64,000 nucleotides of DNA from Flavobacteriaceae bacterium CRH (GTDB lineage Bacteria > Bacteroidota > Bacteroidia > Flavobacteriales > Flavobacteriaceae): NCBI GenBank assembly GCA_001507425.1, contig LMAJ01000006.1, positions 1 through 64,000 of the forward strand. Direction: 5' to 3'. Below are positions 27,288-36,359 of the stretch, in pieces. The notes beneath the pieces were generated by a model. That model saw only the letters and a program-made list of their open reading frames with translations, was not told the origin of the DNA and ran no database searches. The stretch's first letter is position 1. Each line of letters starts with the position of its first letter. Both the position numbers and the translations under genes were made by a program.

Positions 27288-27854
27288 ATGGCATCTACCT
27301 CAGATATTAGAAACGGATTGTGTATTAAATTTAATCACGACATCTATAAAATAGTCGAATTTCTTCACGTAAAACCTGGAAAAGGTCCGGCTTTCGTAAG
27401 AACAAAATTAAGAAGTTTAACTACAGGAAGAGTATTAGACAATACATTTTCTGCAGGACATAAAATTGACGATGTGCGCGTAGAGACGCATAATTACCAG
27501 TTTTTATATGCTGAAGGAGATGAATTTCATTTTATGAATACAGAATCTTTTGAGCAAATTTCTTTGAATAAAAATATCCTGGATGCTCCTGGATTATTGA
27601 AAGAAGGAACAAGTGTAATGGTTCAGGTAAATACTGAAACTGATTTGCCTTTATCAGTAGACATGCCATCATCTGTAATTCTTGAAATTACTTATGCTGA
27701 GCCTGGAGTAAAAGGAAATACGGCTACAAACGCAACTAAATCTGCTACGGTAGAAACAGGTGCAACAGTAAACGTTCCTTTGTTCATCAACGAAGGTGAT
27801 AAAATTAAAATCGATACTGCTTCAGGTTCTTACATGGAGCGTGTAAAAGAGTAG
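27288..27854 (+). CDS. efp: Translation elongation factor P
   Basis: A 188-residue EF-P, which relieves ribosome stalling at polyproline. Three beta-barrel domains are recognisable; the tip loop of domain I reads VKPGKGPAFVRTK, with Lys at the position modified in many bacteria. The C-terminal signature EGDKIKIDTASGSYMERV is intact. No epmA or epmB lies in this window. The gene stands inside the lipid A cluster, between lpxA and the second lpxD-like gene. Confidence 0.95.
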   Translation: MASTSDIRNGLCIKFNHDIYKIVEFLHVKPGKGPAFVRTKLRSLTTGRVLDNTFSAGHKIDDVRVETHNYQFLYAEGDEFHFMNTESFEQISLNKNILDAPGLLKEGTSVMVQVNTETDLPLSVDMPSSVILEITYAEPGVKGNTATNATKSATVETGATVNVPLFINEGDKIKIDTASGSYMERVKE

Positions 27855-27947
27855 TTTTTATAAGTTTTCAGTTTTCAGTCGCAGTTAGCAGTTTGTTGAT
27901 AGATTGAAAACTGAGACTGAAAACTGAGACTGAAAACTAAATATATT

Positions 27948-28877
27948 ATGAAATTTCCAAAAGTTCAATCTTTAGAAGAAATTGCAAATTTGCTTAATTG
28001 CGAATTTATTGGTGATAAAAACTTTGAGGTTTTAGGCATGAATGAAATACATGTTGTTGAACCTGGAGATATTGTTTTTGTAGATCATCCAAAATACTAC
28101 GACAAAGCTTTACAATCTGCGGCTACGATTGTTTTAATTAACAAAAAAGTAGATTGCCCCGAAGGTAAAGCACTTTTAATTTCTGATGACCCTTTCAGGG
28201 ATTTCAATACTTTAACCAAACATTTTAGGCCTTTTCAATTTGCAAATGTGGCAATTGCTTCATCTGCAGAAATTGGAGAAGGAACTTTAATTCAGCCAAA
28301 TAGCTTTATTGGAAATCATGTAAAAATTGGTAAAAACTGTTTGATACATTCTAATGTTTCTATTTACGATCATACGATAATTGGTGATAATGTAATTATT
28401 CACGCAGGAACTATTTTAGGTGCAGATGCTTTTTATTACAAAAAACGTCCGGATGGTTTTGATCAGCTGGTTTCTGGTGGAAGAGTAGTAATTCAGGACA
28501 ATGTTGGTATTGGAGCGCTTTGTACTATTGACAAAGGAGTTACTGGTGATACTACTATTGGCGAAGGAACAAAACTCGATAATCAGGTACACGTTGGGCA
28601 CGATACGGTAATAGGAAAAAAATGTTTAATTGCCTCACAAACAGGTATTGCCGGTTGTGTTGTTATTGAAGATGAAGTAACAATCTGGGGACAAGTTGGT
28701 ACAACAAGTGGTATCACAATAGGAGCAAAAGCTGTTATTATGGGGCAAACAGGCGTTACTAAATCAGTTGAAGGCGGAAAATCTTATTTTGGAACTCCAA
28801 TAGAAGAATCAAGAGAAAAGTTAAAACAATTAGCCAATATCAAAAAGATTCCTGAAATTCTAAATAAATTGAAGTAA
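27948..28877 (+). CDS. Second LpxD-like acyltransferase
   Basis: A 309-residue paralogue of LpxD with the same layout: N-terminal domain, then hexapeptide beta helix. The first catalytic His is kept (LDNQVHVGHDTVIG), but the second, present in the first LpxD as GIAGHLVIG, is replaced here (GTTSGITIG). It is also about 38 residues shorter, mostly at the C-terminal helix. It may acylate a different substrate, or serve another acyl-length or sugar-nucleotide pathway. It is one base away from the NTF2-like gene that follows, so both are in one operon. Confidence 0.8.
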   Translation: MKFPKVQSLEEIANLLNCEFIGDKNFEVLGMNEIHVVEPGDIVFVDHPKYYDKALQSAATIVLINKKVDCPEGKALLISDDPFRDFNTLTKHFRPFQFANVAIASSAEIGEGTLIQPNSFIGNHVKIGKNCLIHSNVSIYDHTIIGDNVIIHAGTILGADAFYYKKRPDGFDQLVSGGRVVIQDNVGIGALCTIDKGVTGDTTIGEGTKLDNQVHVGHDTVIGKKCLIASQTGIAGCVVIEDEVTIWGQVGTTSGITIGAKAVIMGQTGVTKSVEGGKSYFGTPIEESREKLKQLANIKKIPEILNKLK

Positions 28878-28878
28878 T

Positions 28879-29241
28879 ATGTCTATAAAAGAATTTGTCC
28901 AAAAATTTTATAAGTCGGATGCCTTAATTGATAGCGAAATCATGAAAACGTATTTGCATCCTGATGTAAAGTTAGAGTGGCATAGTACCAAAGGATTGAT
29001 CGAAATGGATTACAATGCGATGTTAGGCATGGCAAATGAACTAAGTCGTGCTTATGTACGTTCGAAAGTTAGAATAAGCCATATTATTGCTGAAGATGAT
29101 TTAGTTTCAATACGTTATTCTCATTTTGTGAAAACGATTGAAAACCCCAGAGAAGAAATGTTATTAGCTCATTTTGCTACAATTTGGCAAATTAAAGATG
29201 ATAAATTATATCGAGGTTATCAGATGAGTCAATTTTCTTAA
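28879..29241 (+). CDS. NTF2/SnoaL-like protein
   Basis: A 120-residue protein with the cone-shaped NTF2-like pattern: an N-terminal helix EFVQKFYKSDALIDSEIMK, then YLHPDVKLEWHSTKG, a long helix, a strand pair around DDLVSIRYSHFVKTIE, and a final FATIWQIKDDKLYRGYQMSQ. The fold binds small ligands or catalyses simple isomerisations; no active-site call can be made. It starts one base after the second LpxD-like gene, which suggests a shared function that is not understood. Confidence 0.75.
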   Translation: MSIKEFVQKFYKSDALIDSEIMKTYLHPDVKLEWHSTKGLIEMDYNAMLGMANELSRAYVRSKVRISHIIAEDDLVSIRYSHFVKTIENPREEMLLAHFATIWQIKDDKLYRGYQMSQFS

Positions 29242-29283
29242 TTTTTTTTGAAGACAAAAAGGTTAAAATAGATTACAAAACCT

Positions 29284-29291
29284 TATTTTTG
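29284..29291 (+). promoter_or_regulatory. TAnnTTTG box for sucD
   Basis: TATTTTTG lies 35 bp before the sucD ATG, in an otherwise A-rich leader. It indicates that sucD has its own promoter apart from the lipid A cluster. Confidence 0.65.
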
Positions 29292-29326
29292 CAACACAAT
29301 TTTAAAAACTACATAAAATATATATC

Positions 29327-30199
29327 ATGAGTGTTTTAGTTAATAAAGATTCCAAAATAATTGTTCAAGGATTTACAGGAAGCGAAGGAACTTTCCATGC
29401 TTCTCAAATGATTGAGTACGGTACTAATGTTGTTGGTGGTGTTACTCCGGGAAAAGGAGGAACTAGCCATTTAGATCGTCCGGTTTTTAATACAGTAAAA
29501 GATGCTGTAGATCAAGCTGGAGCTGATACATCTATCATTTTTGTTCCGCCAGCTTTTGCTGCTGATGCAATTATGGAAGCTGCTGATGCTGGAATCAAAG
29601 TAATTATTGCTATTACAGAAGGAATTCCTGTAGCAGATATGATTAAAGCAAATAATTATGTTAAAGAAAGAAATTCTAGATTAATCGGGCCAAACTGTCC
29701 TGGAGTTATTACTCCTGGTGAAGCAAAAGTTGGTATCATGCCAGGTTTCGTTTTCAAAAAAGGAACTGTTGGTATCGTTTCTAAATCAGGAACTTTAACT
29801 TACGAAGCTGCTGACCAGGTTGTAAAACAAGGTTTAGGAATTACTACAGCGATTGGTATTGGTGGAGATCCAATTATTGGAACTACAACTAAAGAAGCTG
29901 TTGAATTATTAATGAACGATCCAGAAACTGAAATTATCATCATGATTGGTGAAATTGGAGGTCAATTAGAAGCAGATGCTGCTAAATGGGTAAGAGCTGA
30001 TGGTAACCGTAAACCAGTTGTTGGTTTTATCGCTGGAGAAACTGCTCCTGCTGGTAGAACAATGGGTCACGCAGGTGCTATTGTTGGTGGTTCTGATGAT
30101 ACAGCTGCTGCTAAAAAACAAATTATGAGAGACAACGGAATTCACGTTGTTGATTCACCAGCTGAAATTGGTAAAAAAGTAAAAGAAATACTTGGATAA
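29327..30199 (+). CDS. sucD: Succinyl-CoA synthetase, alpha subunit
   Basis: A 290-residue alpha subunit, which forms succinate and a nucleoside triphosphate from succinyl-CoA in the TCA cycle. The CoA-binding Rossmann segment [22 protein letters not shown] is at the N-terminus, [18 protein letters not shown] in the middle, and the phospho-histidine loop [13 protein letters not shown] near residue 245. The beta subunit gene sucC is not in the window, so the pair is split as in other Flavobacteriia. A terminator follows. Confidence 0.95.
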   Translation: MSVLVNKDSKIIVQGFTGSEGTFHASQMIEYGTNVVGGVTPGKGGTSHLDRPVFNTVKDAVDQAGADTSIIFVPPAFAADAIMEAADAGIKVIIAITEGIPVADMIKANNYVKERNSRLIGPNCPGVITPGEAKVGIMPGFVFKKGTVGIVSKSGTLTYEAADQVVKQGLGITTAIGIGGDPIIGTTTKEAVELLMNDPETEIIIMIGEIGGQLEADAAKWVRADGNRKPVVGFIAGETAPAGRTMGHAGAIVGGSDDTAAAKKQIMRDNGIHVVDSPAEIGKKVKEILG

Positions 30200-30225
30200 T
30201 CTCCTGTATTAAAATAAAAAATTCC

Positions 30226-30260
30226 AAAAAAGTCTCAATATTTTGTTGAGACTTTTTTAC
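30226..30260 (+). terminator. Terminator after sucD
   Basis: AAAAAAGTCTCAA pairs with TTGAGACTTTTTT around a seven-base loop, giving a strong stem followed by T residues. Confidence 0.85.
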
Positions 30261-30339
30261 ATTTTTAAAATGGTGGAAATATAATTTAAAACTTAGCGAC
30301 TCAGATTCTCAAAACCTTAGTAGCTTAAAAAATAAAAAT

Positions 30340-30768
30340 ATGAGTAAAGAATTAAAAAAGTTTAAAGTAAGCAATAGCTTTACTTTTACTATTGAGGACA
30401 GTTTAGAACAAGTTTGCAATGCTCCGGAAGGAGGTGCAGGTGTTTTTGTTGTTTATGCAGTTGAAGGTGATGCAAAAGAATTAATCATGGTTGGTTCTAC
30501 AGGAACTGTTCAGAATGACGGAACTTTGAAAAGCAAAAATGGTGGTTTATATGATAAAATCGTAAACGGACACCAATTTGCAAAAACAGGAAGAAAATAT
30601 TCATGGCCTGCACAAATGAAGTTAGAAAATATTGAAGCTCTTGAAGTGGTTTGGTATGAAACTTTTAATGCTGATGTAAAAGCAATTCCAACGGCTGTTG
30701 AAGGACAAATTTTGCAGAATTTCTTAGATGAAAATGCAAAATTACCAAGATGGAATGTAGCTTTCTAA
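30340..30768 (+). CDS. Small protein with a degenerate GIY-YIG-like pattern
   Basis: A 142-residue cytoplasmic protein. The arrangement GVFVVYAVEGD, then ELIMVGSTGT, then GGLYDKIVNGHQF and a late Glu in AVEGQILQNFLDENA resembles the GIY, YIG, helix and Glu positions of GIY-YIG nucleases, but GVF and MVG replace the namesake motifs and the catalytic Arg is not evident in the helix. If related, it may bind DNA or RNA without cutting, or use other residues. The likeness is from motif order only. It stands alone between two terminators. Confidence 0.45.
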   Translation: MSKELKKFKVSNSFTFTIEDSLEQVCNAPEGGAGVFVVYAVEGDAKELIMVGSTGTVQNDGTLKSKNGGLYDKIVNGHQFAKTGRKYSWPAQMKLENIEALEVVWYETFNADVKAIPTAVEGQILQNFLDENAKLPRWNVAF

Positions 30769-30796
30769 AAAGCTCTTAAGAATAAAAATTTACGAC

Positions 30797-30828
30797 AAAG
30801 CCTTGCTAATTATTAGTAAGGCTTTTTT
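30797..30828 (+). terminator. Terminator after the GIY-YIG-like gene
   Basis: AAAGCCTTGCTAAT pairs with ATTAGTAAGGCTTT (one G-T pair) around TATT, followed by T residues. Confidence 0.8.
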
Positions 30829-30893
30829 TATTAAGTCATTAGGTTTTAAGTTTTTGACTATATATCTTTATTGACCAAAACAAATCAAAAATT

Positions 30894-33800
30894 ATGATAA
30901 AAAACTACTTATTGTTACTGGCATTATGCCTAAGTTATTCTGCTACTGCACAAATAGTTAATATTCCGGATGTTGGTTTTAAAGCAAAATTGCTTCAGTC
31001 TGATGTTACAAAATCTATTGCAAAAGATGCTAATTTTAAAAATATAAAAATTGATAGTAACGGAAATGGTGAAATTGAAGAATCTGAAGCCTTACTTGTT
31101 TATTCATTAAATATTTCAAATTCAGGAATTTTATCTTTAGAAGGAATACAAAATTTCGACAATATTACAGGTCTTTCATGTAATGATAATAAAATCAGTT
31201 CGTTAGAGCCTTTGTTGACTATTTCAACTTTATCTAGCATTGATTGTTCACAGAACCTTTTGAAAGAGTTGAATCTTACAAAATTAACAAAACTTTCATC
31301 ATTATATTGCTCTTGGAATCAATTGTTGTCACTAGATATATCAGGATTATCAAGTCTTTATTATCTTGAATCTGGCAGTAATCAGCTTACAAGTATAAAT
31401 GCTTCGGGATGTAAGAGCCTTTCTACTTTTTATTTTGCAAACAATCCTGATTTAGCTACCGTTAACTTGAGTGGTTGTAGAGCTTTAGAAAATCTTAATT
31501 TTGAAAATTTAAAATTAACTGACTTAAATATTACAGGCTGCACAGCTTTAAAAACATTAAAATGCTCAAATAATAAACTAAGCAAAATTAATGTGACAGA
31601 TTTAAATAGTTTAACAACTTTAGATATTTCTAAAAATCAATTGAGCGAAGCTACTTTTAAGAATTTACCAGTTCTTACAAGTCTTAATGTATCAGAAAAC
31701 GTATTAACTTCAATAGATTTAGATGGATTAACACTTTTAGCTTCTTTAAATTGTTCTAAAAATCAAATAGCTAATCTTGACTTAACGACCACTCCTAAAC
31801 TTACAAGTTTAAGTTGTTCAAACAATAATTTATCTCAGTTAGATGTTAATAACTTACTGAAGCTTTCATCTTTTAATTGTAGCTTTAATAATTTAGCAGA
31901 ACTTGATATTGTAAATTTGATTTATCTTAACTATTTAGATTGCAGTAATAATAAAATAAAAAATCTTCCATTATATTCATTATCATCTTTATCAAGCTTA
32001 TATTGTGGTAATAATGAAATTACTTCAATAGATTTAAGGGGTGTCAGATTATCTTATTTAACATGTAGTAATAATAAACTTACATCATTATTTATAAAAA
32101 ATACCACAAATGAAAGCTTAGATTTTAGTAATAATCCAACGCTAACATATATTTGTAGTGATGATTCACAATTAACAAATGTTAATAGCCTGATTGCTCA
32201 ATATGGATATACAAATTGTACAGTAGATTCTGCTTGCTCTTTAAAAAATGATATTCTTTTTATACAAGATCCTAACTTTAAAGCTAAACTTTTAAGTGCT
32301 GATGTAACTAATAATGTTGCCAAAAATTCAGATAAAACTGCTATAAAAATCGATGTTAATAATGATGGTGAAATTCAATCTTCTGAAATTGAAAATATAG
32401 CTTATTTAGATGTTTCAAGTGTAAATATTCTAGATCTGAGAGGTATATTGTTTTTTGAAAAACTTGTACAGTTAAATTGCTCAGATAATAAATTAAGTAT
32501 TCTTGATTTAATAGGTTTAAAATTTATCACCGATTTAAATTGCAGTAAAAATCAATTGACTCAACTAAGAATTGAAGGCTTAGCGACTTTAGGAACATTA
32601 AATTGCAGTAATAATAAATTAACAGGTTTTGATAATACTTCAGTTTATTATTTTCCAAATTTGAAAACTCTTGATTGCAGTATTAATAATCTTAGTGCTT
32701 TAGATTTTAATCCCGTAAATAAAATAGAGACAGTTTTGTGTAATGATAATAAATTGGTAAGAGCAAATTTTATTGATTTAAAAAGTTTAATTACATTAAA
32801 TTGTTCAAAAAATGAACTTGCGATAGTTGATTTTAAAGGGTTAGCGAACTTAATGACTCTTGACTGCAGTAAAAATCAATTAAAAACATTGAGTATTACA
32901 GATCAAACAAAATTGGATACTTTTAATTGTGACGATAATTTACTGATAAGCTTATACCTTAAAAACGGAACAAAAAATACAACATTGAGTTTTAACGGAA
33001 ATCCTGCTTTAACTTATGTTTGTGTAGAGCCATCTAAAAACACAGCAATAAAAAGCTTAATTACAAATTATGGTTATGCTAATTGTTTCACTTATACTGA
33101 TTGTTCTTATACTGATATTGTAACTATTCCGGATGCAAAATTTAAAGCTAAATTGGTAAAAGCGAATGCAAACTCTGGCAATCAAACCGTTAAAGATGCA
33201 AATGAAAAATATATTGTTGTAGATGTAAATAAAAATGGAGAAATTGAAATAAGTGAAGCTTTAATGGTATATAAATTAAATGTCATAAGCTCTGATATTG
33301 CAACTTTACAAGGAATTTTAAAATTTACAAATATTACAGAATTGTATTGTGATTTTAATGAATTGACAACTTTAGATATAAGTACTTTAACAGAATTAAA
33401 TGATTTTAGTTGTAGCGATAATAGTATTACAACCTTGAATATAACCGGGTTAAAAAAAATGACAAAGTTTTCATGTTCTTCGAATAAAATTGAATCATTA
33501 AATCTTTCTGCATTAAAAGAAATTAAATATTTAAACACATATGGTGATCAGCTTTCGACTTTAAATATTAATGGTTTAACTAAACTTGAATCTGTAGAAA
33601 TTCGTGGTAATGGTTTTGCGAGGAAAAAAACTTTGGATTTAAGTGAATTTGTAAATTTGATAGATCTAGTCTGTTCTTCTATGGAACTTAATGGACTTAA
33701 ACTTCCAAATGCACCAAAATTAGAGAGGCTGGATTGTAGTATAAATTATTTGACAAGCTTGGATGTAAGCAGGTTAAAGTTGAAAACCTTACTTTGTTTT

Positions 33801-35405
33801 AGAAATGAACTAACAACACTTGATGTTAATAATTCGAGCAATTTATCAACGTTAGATTGTAATTCGAATTTACTTCAATCATTATTTATTAAGGTTGGAA
33901 AAGCAATTACAAATTTGAATTTTTTATCGAATTATAATTTAAATTTTATTTGTACCGATGAAAGTCAGGTAGACATAGTACGCTTTATGCCTATAAAACC
34001 AGGTTTTTATTGTCCAAATGTAAATTCTTATTGTTCTTTTACTCCAGGTGGAACGTATTACAGCATAAACGGAAATACTAAATTTGATTTAAACGCAAAT
34101 GGTTGTGATGACAACGATATACTGGTTTCGAATGTGAAATTTAATATCCTGAACGGGATTAATAAAAGCGAATTTGTAGCTGATAATACAGGCAGCTATT
34201 TTTTACCTACGGGAGCAGGAAGTTATTCTATGACGCCTAAACTTGAAAATCCAAATTATTTTAAAATATCTCCGGAATCTATTACTGTTTATTTTCCAAC
34301 AGAAACAAGTCCGCTTACTAAAAACTTTTGTGTTACGGCAAATGGATCTCATCAGGATTTAGAAATTGTTATTTTGCCAACTGTACCTGCTGTACCAGGT
34401 TTTGATGCTAAATATAAGTTGATTTATAAAAATAAAGGAAATCTAACCCAATCCGGGAGTGCAACTCTTACTTTTGATGACTCAGTATTAGATTTATTAA
34501 AATCAAGTACTTCAGTTTCCAGTCAAACTACAAATAAACTGGTTTGGGATTTCTCTAATTTGAAACCTTTTGAAACCAGAGAAATTGAAATTGTATTAAA
34601 TGTAAATTCTCCGACAGAAATTCCGGCAGTAAATAATAGTGATATTTTAAAATACACAGCGACAATTAATTCTTCAGGAACAGATGAAACTCCGTTAGAT
34701 AATAATTTTGAGTTTAATCAAACAGTTGTAGGTTCTTATGATCCAAATGATAAAACTTGTGTAGAAGGAAATGTAATCAAATCACAGTTAATTGGACAAT
34801 ATGTTCATTATCTAATTCGATTTGAAAATAAGGGGTCATATTCAGCTAAAAGTATTGTTGTAAAAGATGTGATTGATTTATCTAAATTTGATATTTCAAC
34901 TTTAATACCAACTAGCGCAAGTCATTCATATATTACAAAAATTTCGAATAATAATAAGGTTGAATTTGTTTTTGAGAATATAAATCTTCCTTTTGATAAT
35001 GCGAATAATGACGGATATATTGCTTTTAAAATCAAGACATTATCAACATTGCAAGTGGGTGACTCGTTTACAAATGATGCCAATATATATTTTGATTATA
35101 ATTTACCGATTTTGACAAATAAAGCGACCTCAACTTTTCAGACTTTGGGTGTTCAAAATTTTGAATTTTCAAAATATTTTAGTCTTTATCCAAATCCTGC
35201 CAAAGATGTTTTGAATATTTCTTTAAAGAATGATATCGAAATTGAATCAATGTCGATTTATGATATTTTGGGACGACTTGTAATTGCTGTTCCAAATGCT
35301 AAAAATATTTCTAGTATTGATGTTTCGAAGTTAAGAACAGGTAATTATTTATTGAAAATTAAAACAGATAACGGATCTTCAGTTGCCAAATTTATTAAGG
35401 AATAA
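30894..35405 (+). CDS. Giant secreted leucine-rich-repeat protein with T9SS sorting domain
   Basis: A 1503-residue exported protein with a signal peptide (1-19). It has three related modules starting near residues 20, 455 and 740, each opening with a variant of IPDxxFKAKLL, followed by an EF-hand-like loop (DSNGNGEIEESE, DVNNDGEIQSSE, DVNKNGEIEISE) and then LRRs of about 20-22 residues (LxxLxCSxNxLxxLD). Each ends with a YGYxNC-type segment before a Cys-Ser. From about residue 1050 come a beta-sandwich region, a GSYDPNDKTCVEGN-type DUF11-like region and, from about 1425, a type A T9SS C-terminal domain (YPNPAKDVLNISL ... YDILGRL ... LRTGNYLLKI). It should be carried across the outer membrane and attached to the cell surface or released. 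Function is probably adhesion or ligand binding. Confidence 0.85.
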   Translation: MIKNYLLLLALCLSYSATAQIVNIPDVGFKAKLLQSDVTKSIAKDANFKNIKIDSNGNGEIEESEALLVYSLNISNSGILSLEGIQNFDNITGLSCNDNKISSLEPLLTISTLSSIDCSQNLLKELNLTKLTKLSSLYCSWNQLLSLDISGLSSLYYLESGSNQLTSINASGCKSLSTFYFANNPDLATVNLSGCRALENLNFENLKLTDLNITGCTALKTLKCSNNKLSKINVTDLNSLTTLDISKNQLSEATFKNLPVLTSLNVSENVLTSIDLDGLTLLASLNCSKNQIANLDLTTTPKLTSLSCSNNNLSQLDVNNLLKLSSFNCSFNNLAELDIVNLIYLNYLDCSNNKIKNLPLYSLSSLSSLYCGNNEITSIDLRGVRLSYLTCSNNKLTSLFIKNTTNESLDFSNNPTLTYICSDDSQLTNVNSLIAQYGYTNCTVDSACSLKNDILFIQDPNFKAKLLSADVTNNVAKNSDKTAIKIDVNNDGEIQSSEIENIAYLDVSSVNILDLRGILFFEKLVQLNCSDNKLSILDLIGLKFITDLNCSKNQLTQLRIEGLATLGTLNCSNNKLTGFDNTSVYYFPNLKTLDCSINNLSALDFNPVNKIETVLCNDNKLVRANFIDLKSLITLNCSKNELAIVDFKGLANLMTLDCSKNQLKTLSITDQTKLDTFNCDDNLLISLYLKNGTKNTTLSFNGNPALTYVCVEPSKNTAIKSLITNYGYANCFTYTDCSYTDIVTIPDAKFKAKLVKANANSGNQTVKDANEKYIVVDVNKNGEIEISEALMVYKLNVISSDIATLQGILKFTNITELYCDFNELTTLDISTLTELNDFSCSDNSITTLNITGLKKMTKFSCSSNKIESLNLSALKEIKYLNTYGDQLSTLNINGLTKLESVEIRGNGFARKKTLDLSEFVNLIDLVCSSMELNGLKLPNAPKLERLDCSINYLTSLDVSRLKLKTLLCFRNELTTLDVNNSSNLSTLDCNSNLLQSLFIKVGKAITNLNFLSNYNLNFICTDESQVDIVRFMPIKPGFYCPNVNSYCSFTPGGTYYSINGNTKFDLNANGCDDNDILVSNVKFNILNGINKSEFVADNTGSYFLPTGAGSYSMTPKLENPNYFKISPESITVYFPTETSPLTKNFCVTANGSHQDLEIVILPTVPAVPGFDAKYKLIYKNKGNLTQSGSATLTFDDSVLDLLKSSTSVSSQTTNKLVWDFSNLKPFETREIEIVLNVNSPTEIPAVNNSDILKYTATINSSGTDETPLDNNFEFNQTVVGSYDPNDKTCVEGNVIKSQLIGQYVHYLIRFENKGSYSAKSIVVKDVIDLSKFDISTLIPTSASHSYITKISNNNKVEFVFENINLPFDNANNDGYIAFKIKTLSTLQVGDSFTNDANIYFDYNLPILTNKATSTFQTLGVQNFEFSKYFSLYPNPAKDVLNISLKNDIEIESMSIYDILGRLVIAVPNAKNISSIDVSKLRTGNYLLKIKTDNGSSVAKFIKE

Positions 35406-35501
35406 ACTGATATAAGTATCTGTAAAATCTCACAATTGTAAGGTTCTTCAAATAAAAATATTTTTTAACATTTATTTAAGATCCCTGATGCAGTCAAAGG
35501 T

Positions 35502-35538
35502 AAGGAGCGGTTTTCTATTAAGAAACCGCTCCTTTTTT
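35502..35538 (+). terminator. Terminator after the LRR gene
   Basis: AAGGAGCGGTTT pairs exactly with AAACCGCTCCTT around a nine-base loop, with a T run. Confidence 0.85.
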
Positions 35539-35556
35539 GTAAATAAATTGCTTTTA

Positions 35557-35564
35557 TATTTTTG
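35557..35564 (+). promoter_or_regulatory. TAnnTTTG box upstream of the ECF sigma gene
   Basis: TATTTTTG with a TTTG at 35536-35539 at about -33. The leader to the ATG at 35662 would be about 90 bases. Confidence 0.4.
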
Positions 35565-35661
35565 CTTTTATATATTTATCGAACAATATGAAAAGATAAT
35601 GTTAAAATACTATTCTCTTTGTGTTAAGAAAAGCCAATTTCGATAATACGCTCCGATAAAT

Positions 35662-36279
35662 ATGAAACGCCAAATTTTAAACAGTAAGTTTTTAGATGAT
35701 AGTACACTTTGGAGTAATCTAAAAGCTGGTGATGAAAAATCTTTTTCGTTACTTTTTGAAAGATATTACAATGACTTAATTAGTTACGGAAATTCACTTT
35801 CTCCATTTCAGGAAAAAGTGCAGGATTGTGTTCAGGATGTTTTTGCTGATGTATGGGTTTATCGAAACTCGCTGCAGGAAAATGTAATCGTAAAAGCTTA
35901 CTTATTATCGAGCGTTAGAAAAAGAATTGCCCGCTTATTTCAGAGAGATCACATTTTTCGTAAAACAACTTCTACGGAAGCACTTGAATTTCTATTTGAT
36001 TTTTCGATAGAAAATGAATTAGTTGAAGACGAAGTAACTGCAGAACGTGTTTTATATTTAAATAAATTATTAAACGATTTGCCTCCTCGTCAAAAAGAAG
36101 CTTTATATCTTAGATATCATCAGGGCCTGGCGGTAGAACAAATTGCAGAATTGCTGGATGTTAATTATCAATCGGCAAATAACTTGTTATATCGTGGATT
36201 ATTAAGTCTTCGTAAAGAATGGAAGGGTAATTTGTCTTATATTTTACTACTATCTTCAGGGGTTTTACAATTTTCTTAA
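35662..36279 (+). CDS. ECF-type RNA polymerase sigma factor (FecI-like)
   Basis: A 205-residue sigma-70 family protein with region 2 (LFERYYNDLISYGNSL, then VQDVFADVWVYR) and region 4 (LPPRQKEALYLRYHQGLAVEQIAELLDVNYQSANNLLYRGL). There is no region 3, as expected for ECF factors. It is followed by a FecR anti-sigma gene and a SusC receptor with an N-terminal STN signalling domain, so it should switch on this uptake locus when the receptor binds its substrate. Confidence 0.9.
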   Translation: MKRQILNSKFLDDSTLWSNLKAGDEKSFSLLFERYYNDLISYGNSLSPFQEKVQDCVQDVFADVWVYRNSLQENVIVKAYLLSSVRKRIARLFQRDHIFRKTTSTEALEFLFDFSIENELVEDEVTAERVLYLNKLLNDLPPRQKEALYLRYHQGLAVEQIAELLDVNYQSANNLLYRGLLSLRKEWKGNLSYILLLSSGVLQFS

Positions 36280-36359
36280 AAAAAACTTAAAAATAATCAC
36301 AAATAGGTGAGTATGTAATAAGAAAGTTGTCCTCTATGTTTTTGTAACCTTATTTTTAG

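Noticed and set aside
27860..27945. GAAAACTGAGACT direct repeats between efp and the second lpxD as an operator array
   Set aside because: Two or three copies of a slippery motif, with an inverted partner; no spacing that suggests protein binding and no promoter at fixed distance.
30894..34040. Leucine-rich repeats as a DNA-level tandem repeat or CRISPR-like array
   Set aside because: The repeats are at the protein level with degenerate DNA and no constant spacer length; no CRISPR array was found anywhere in the window.
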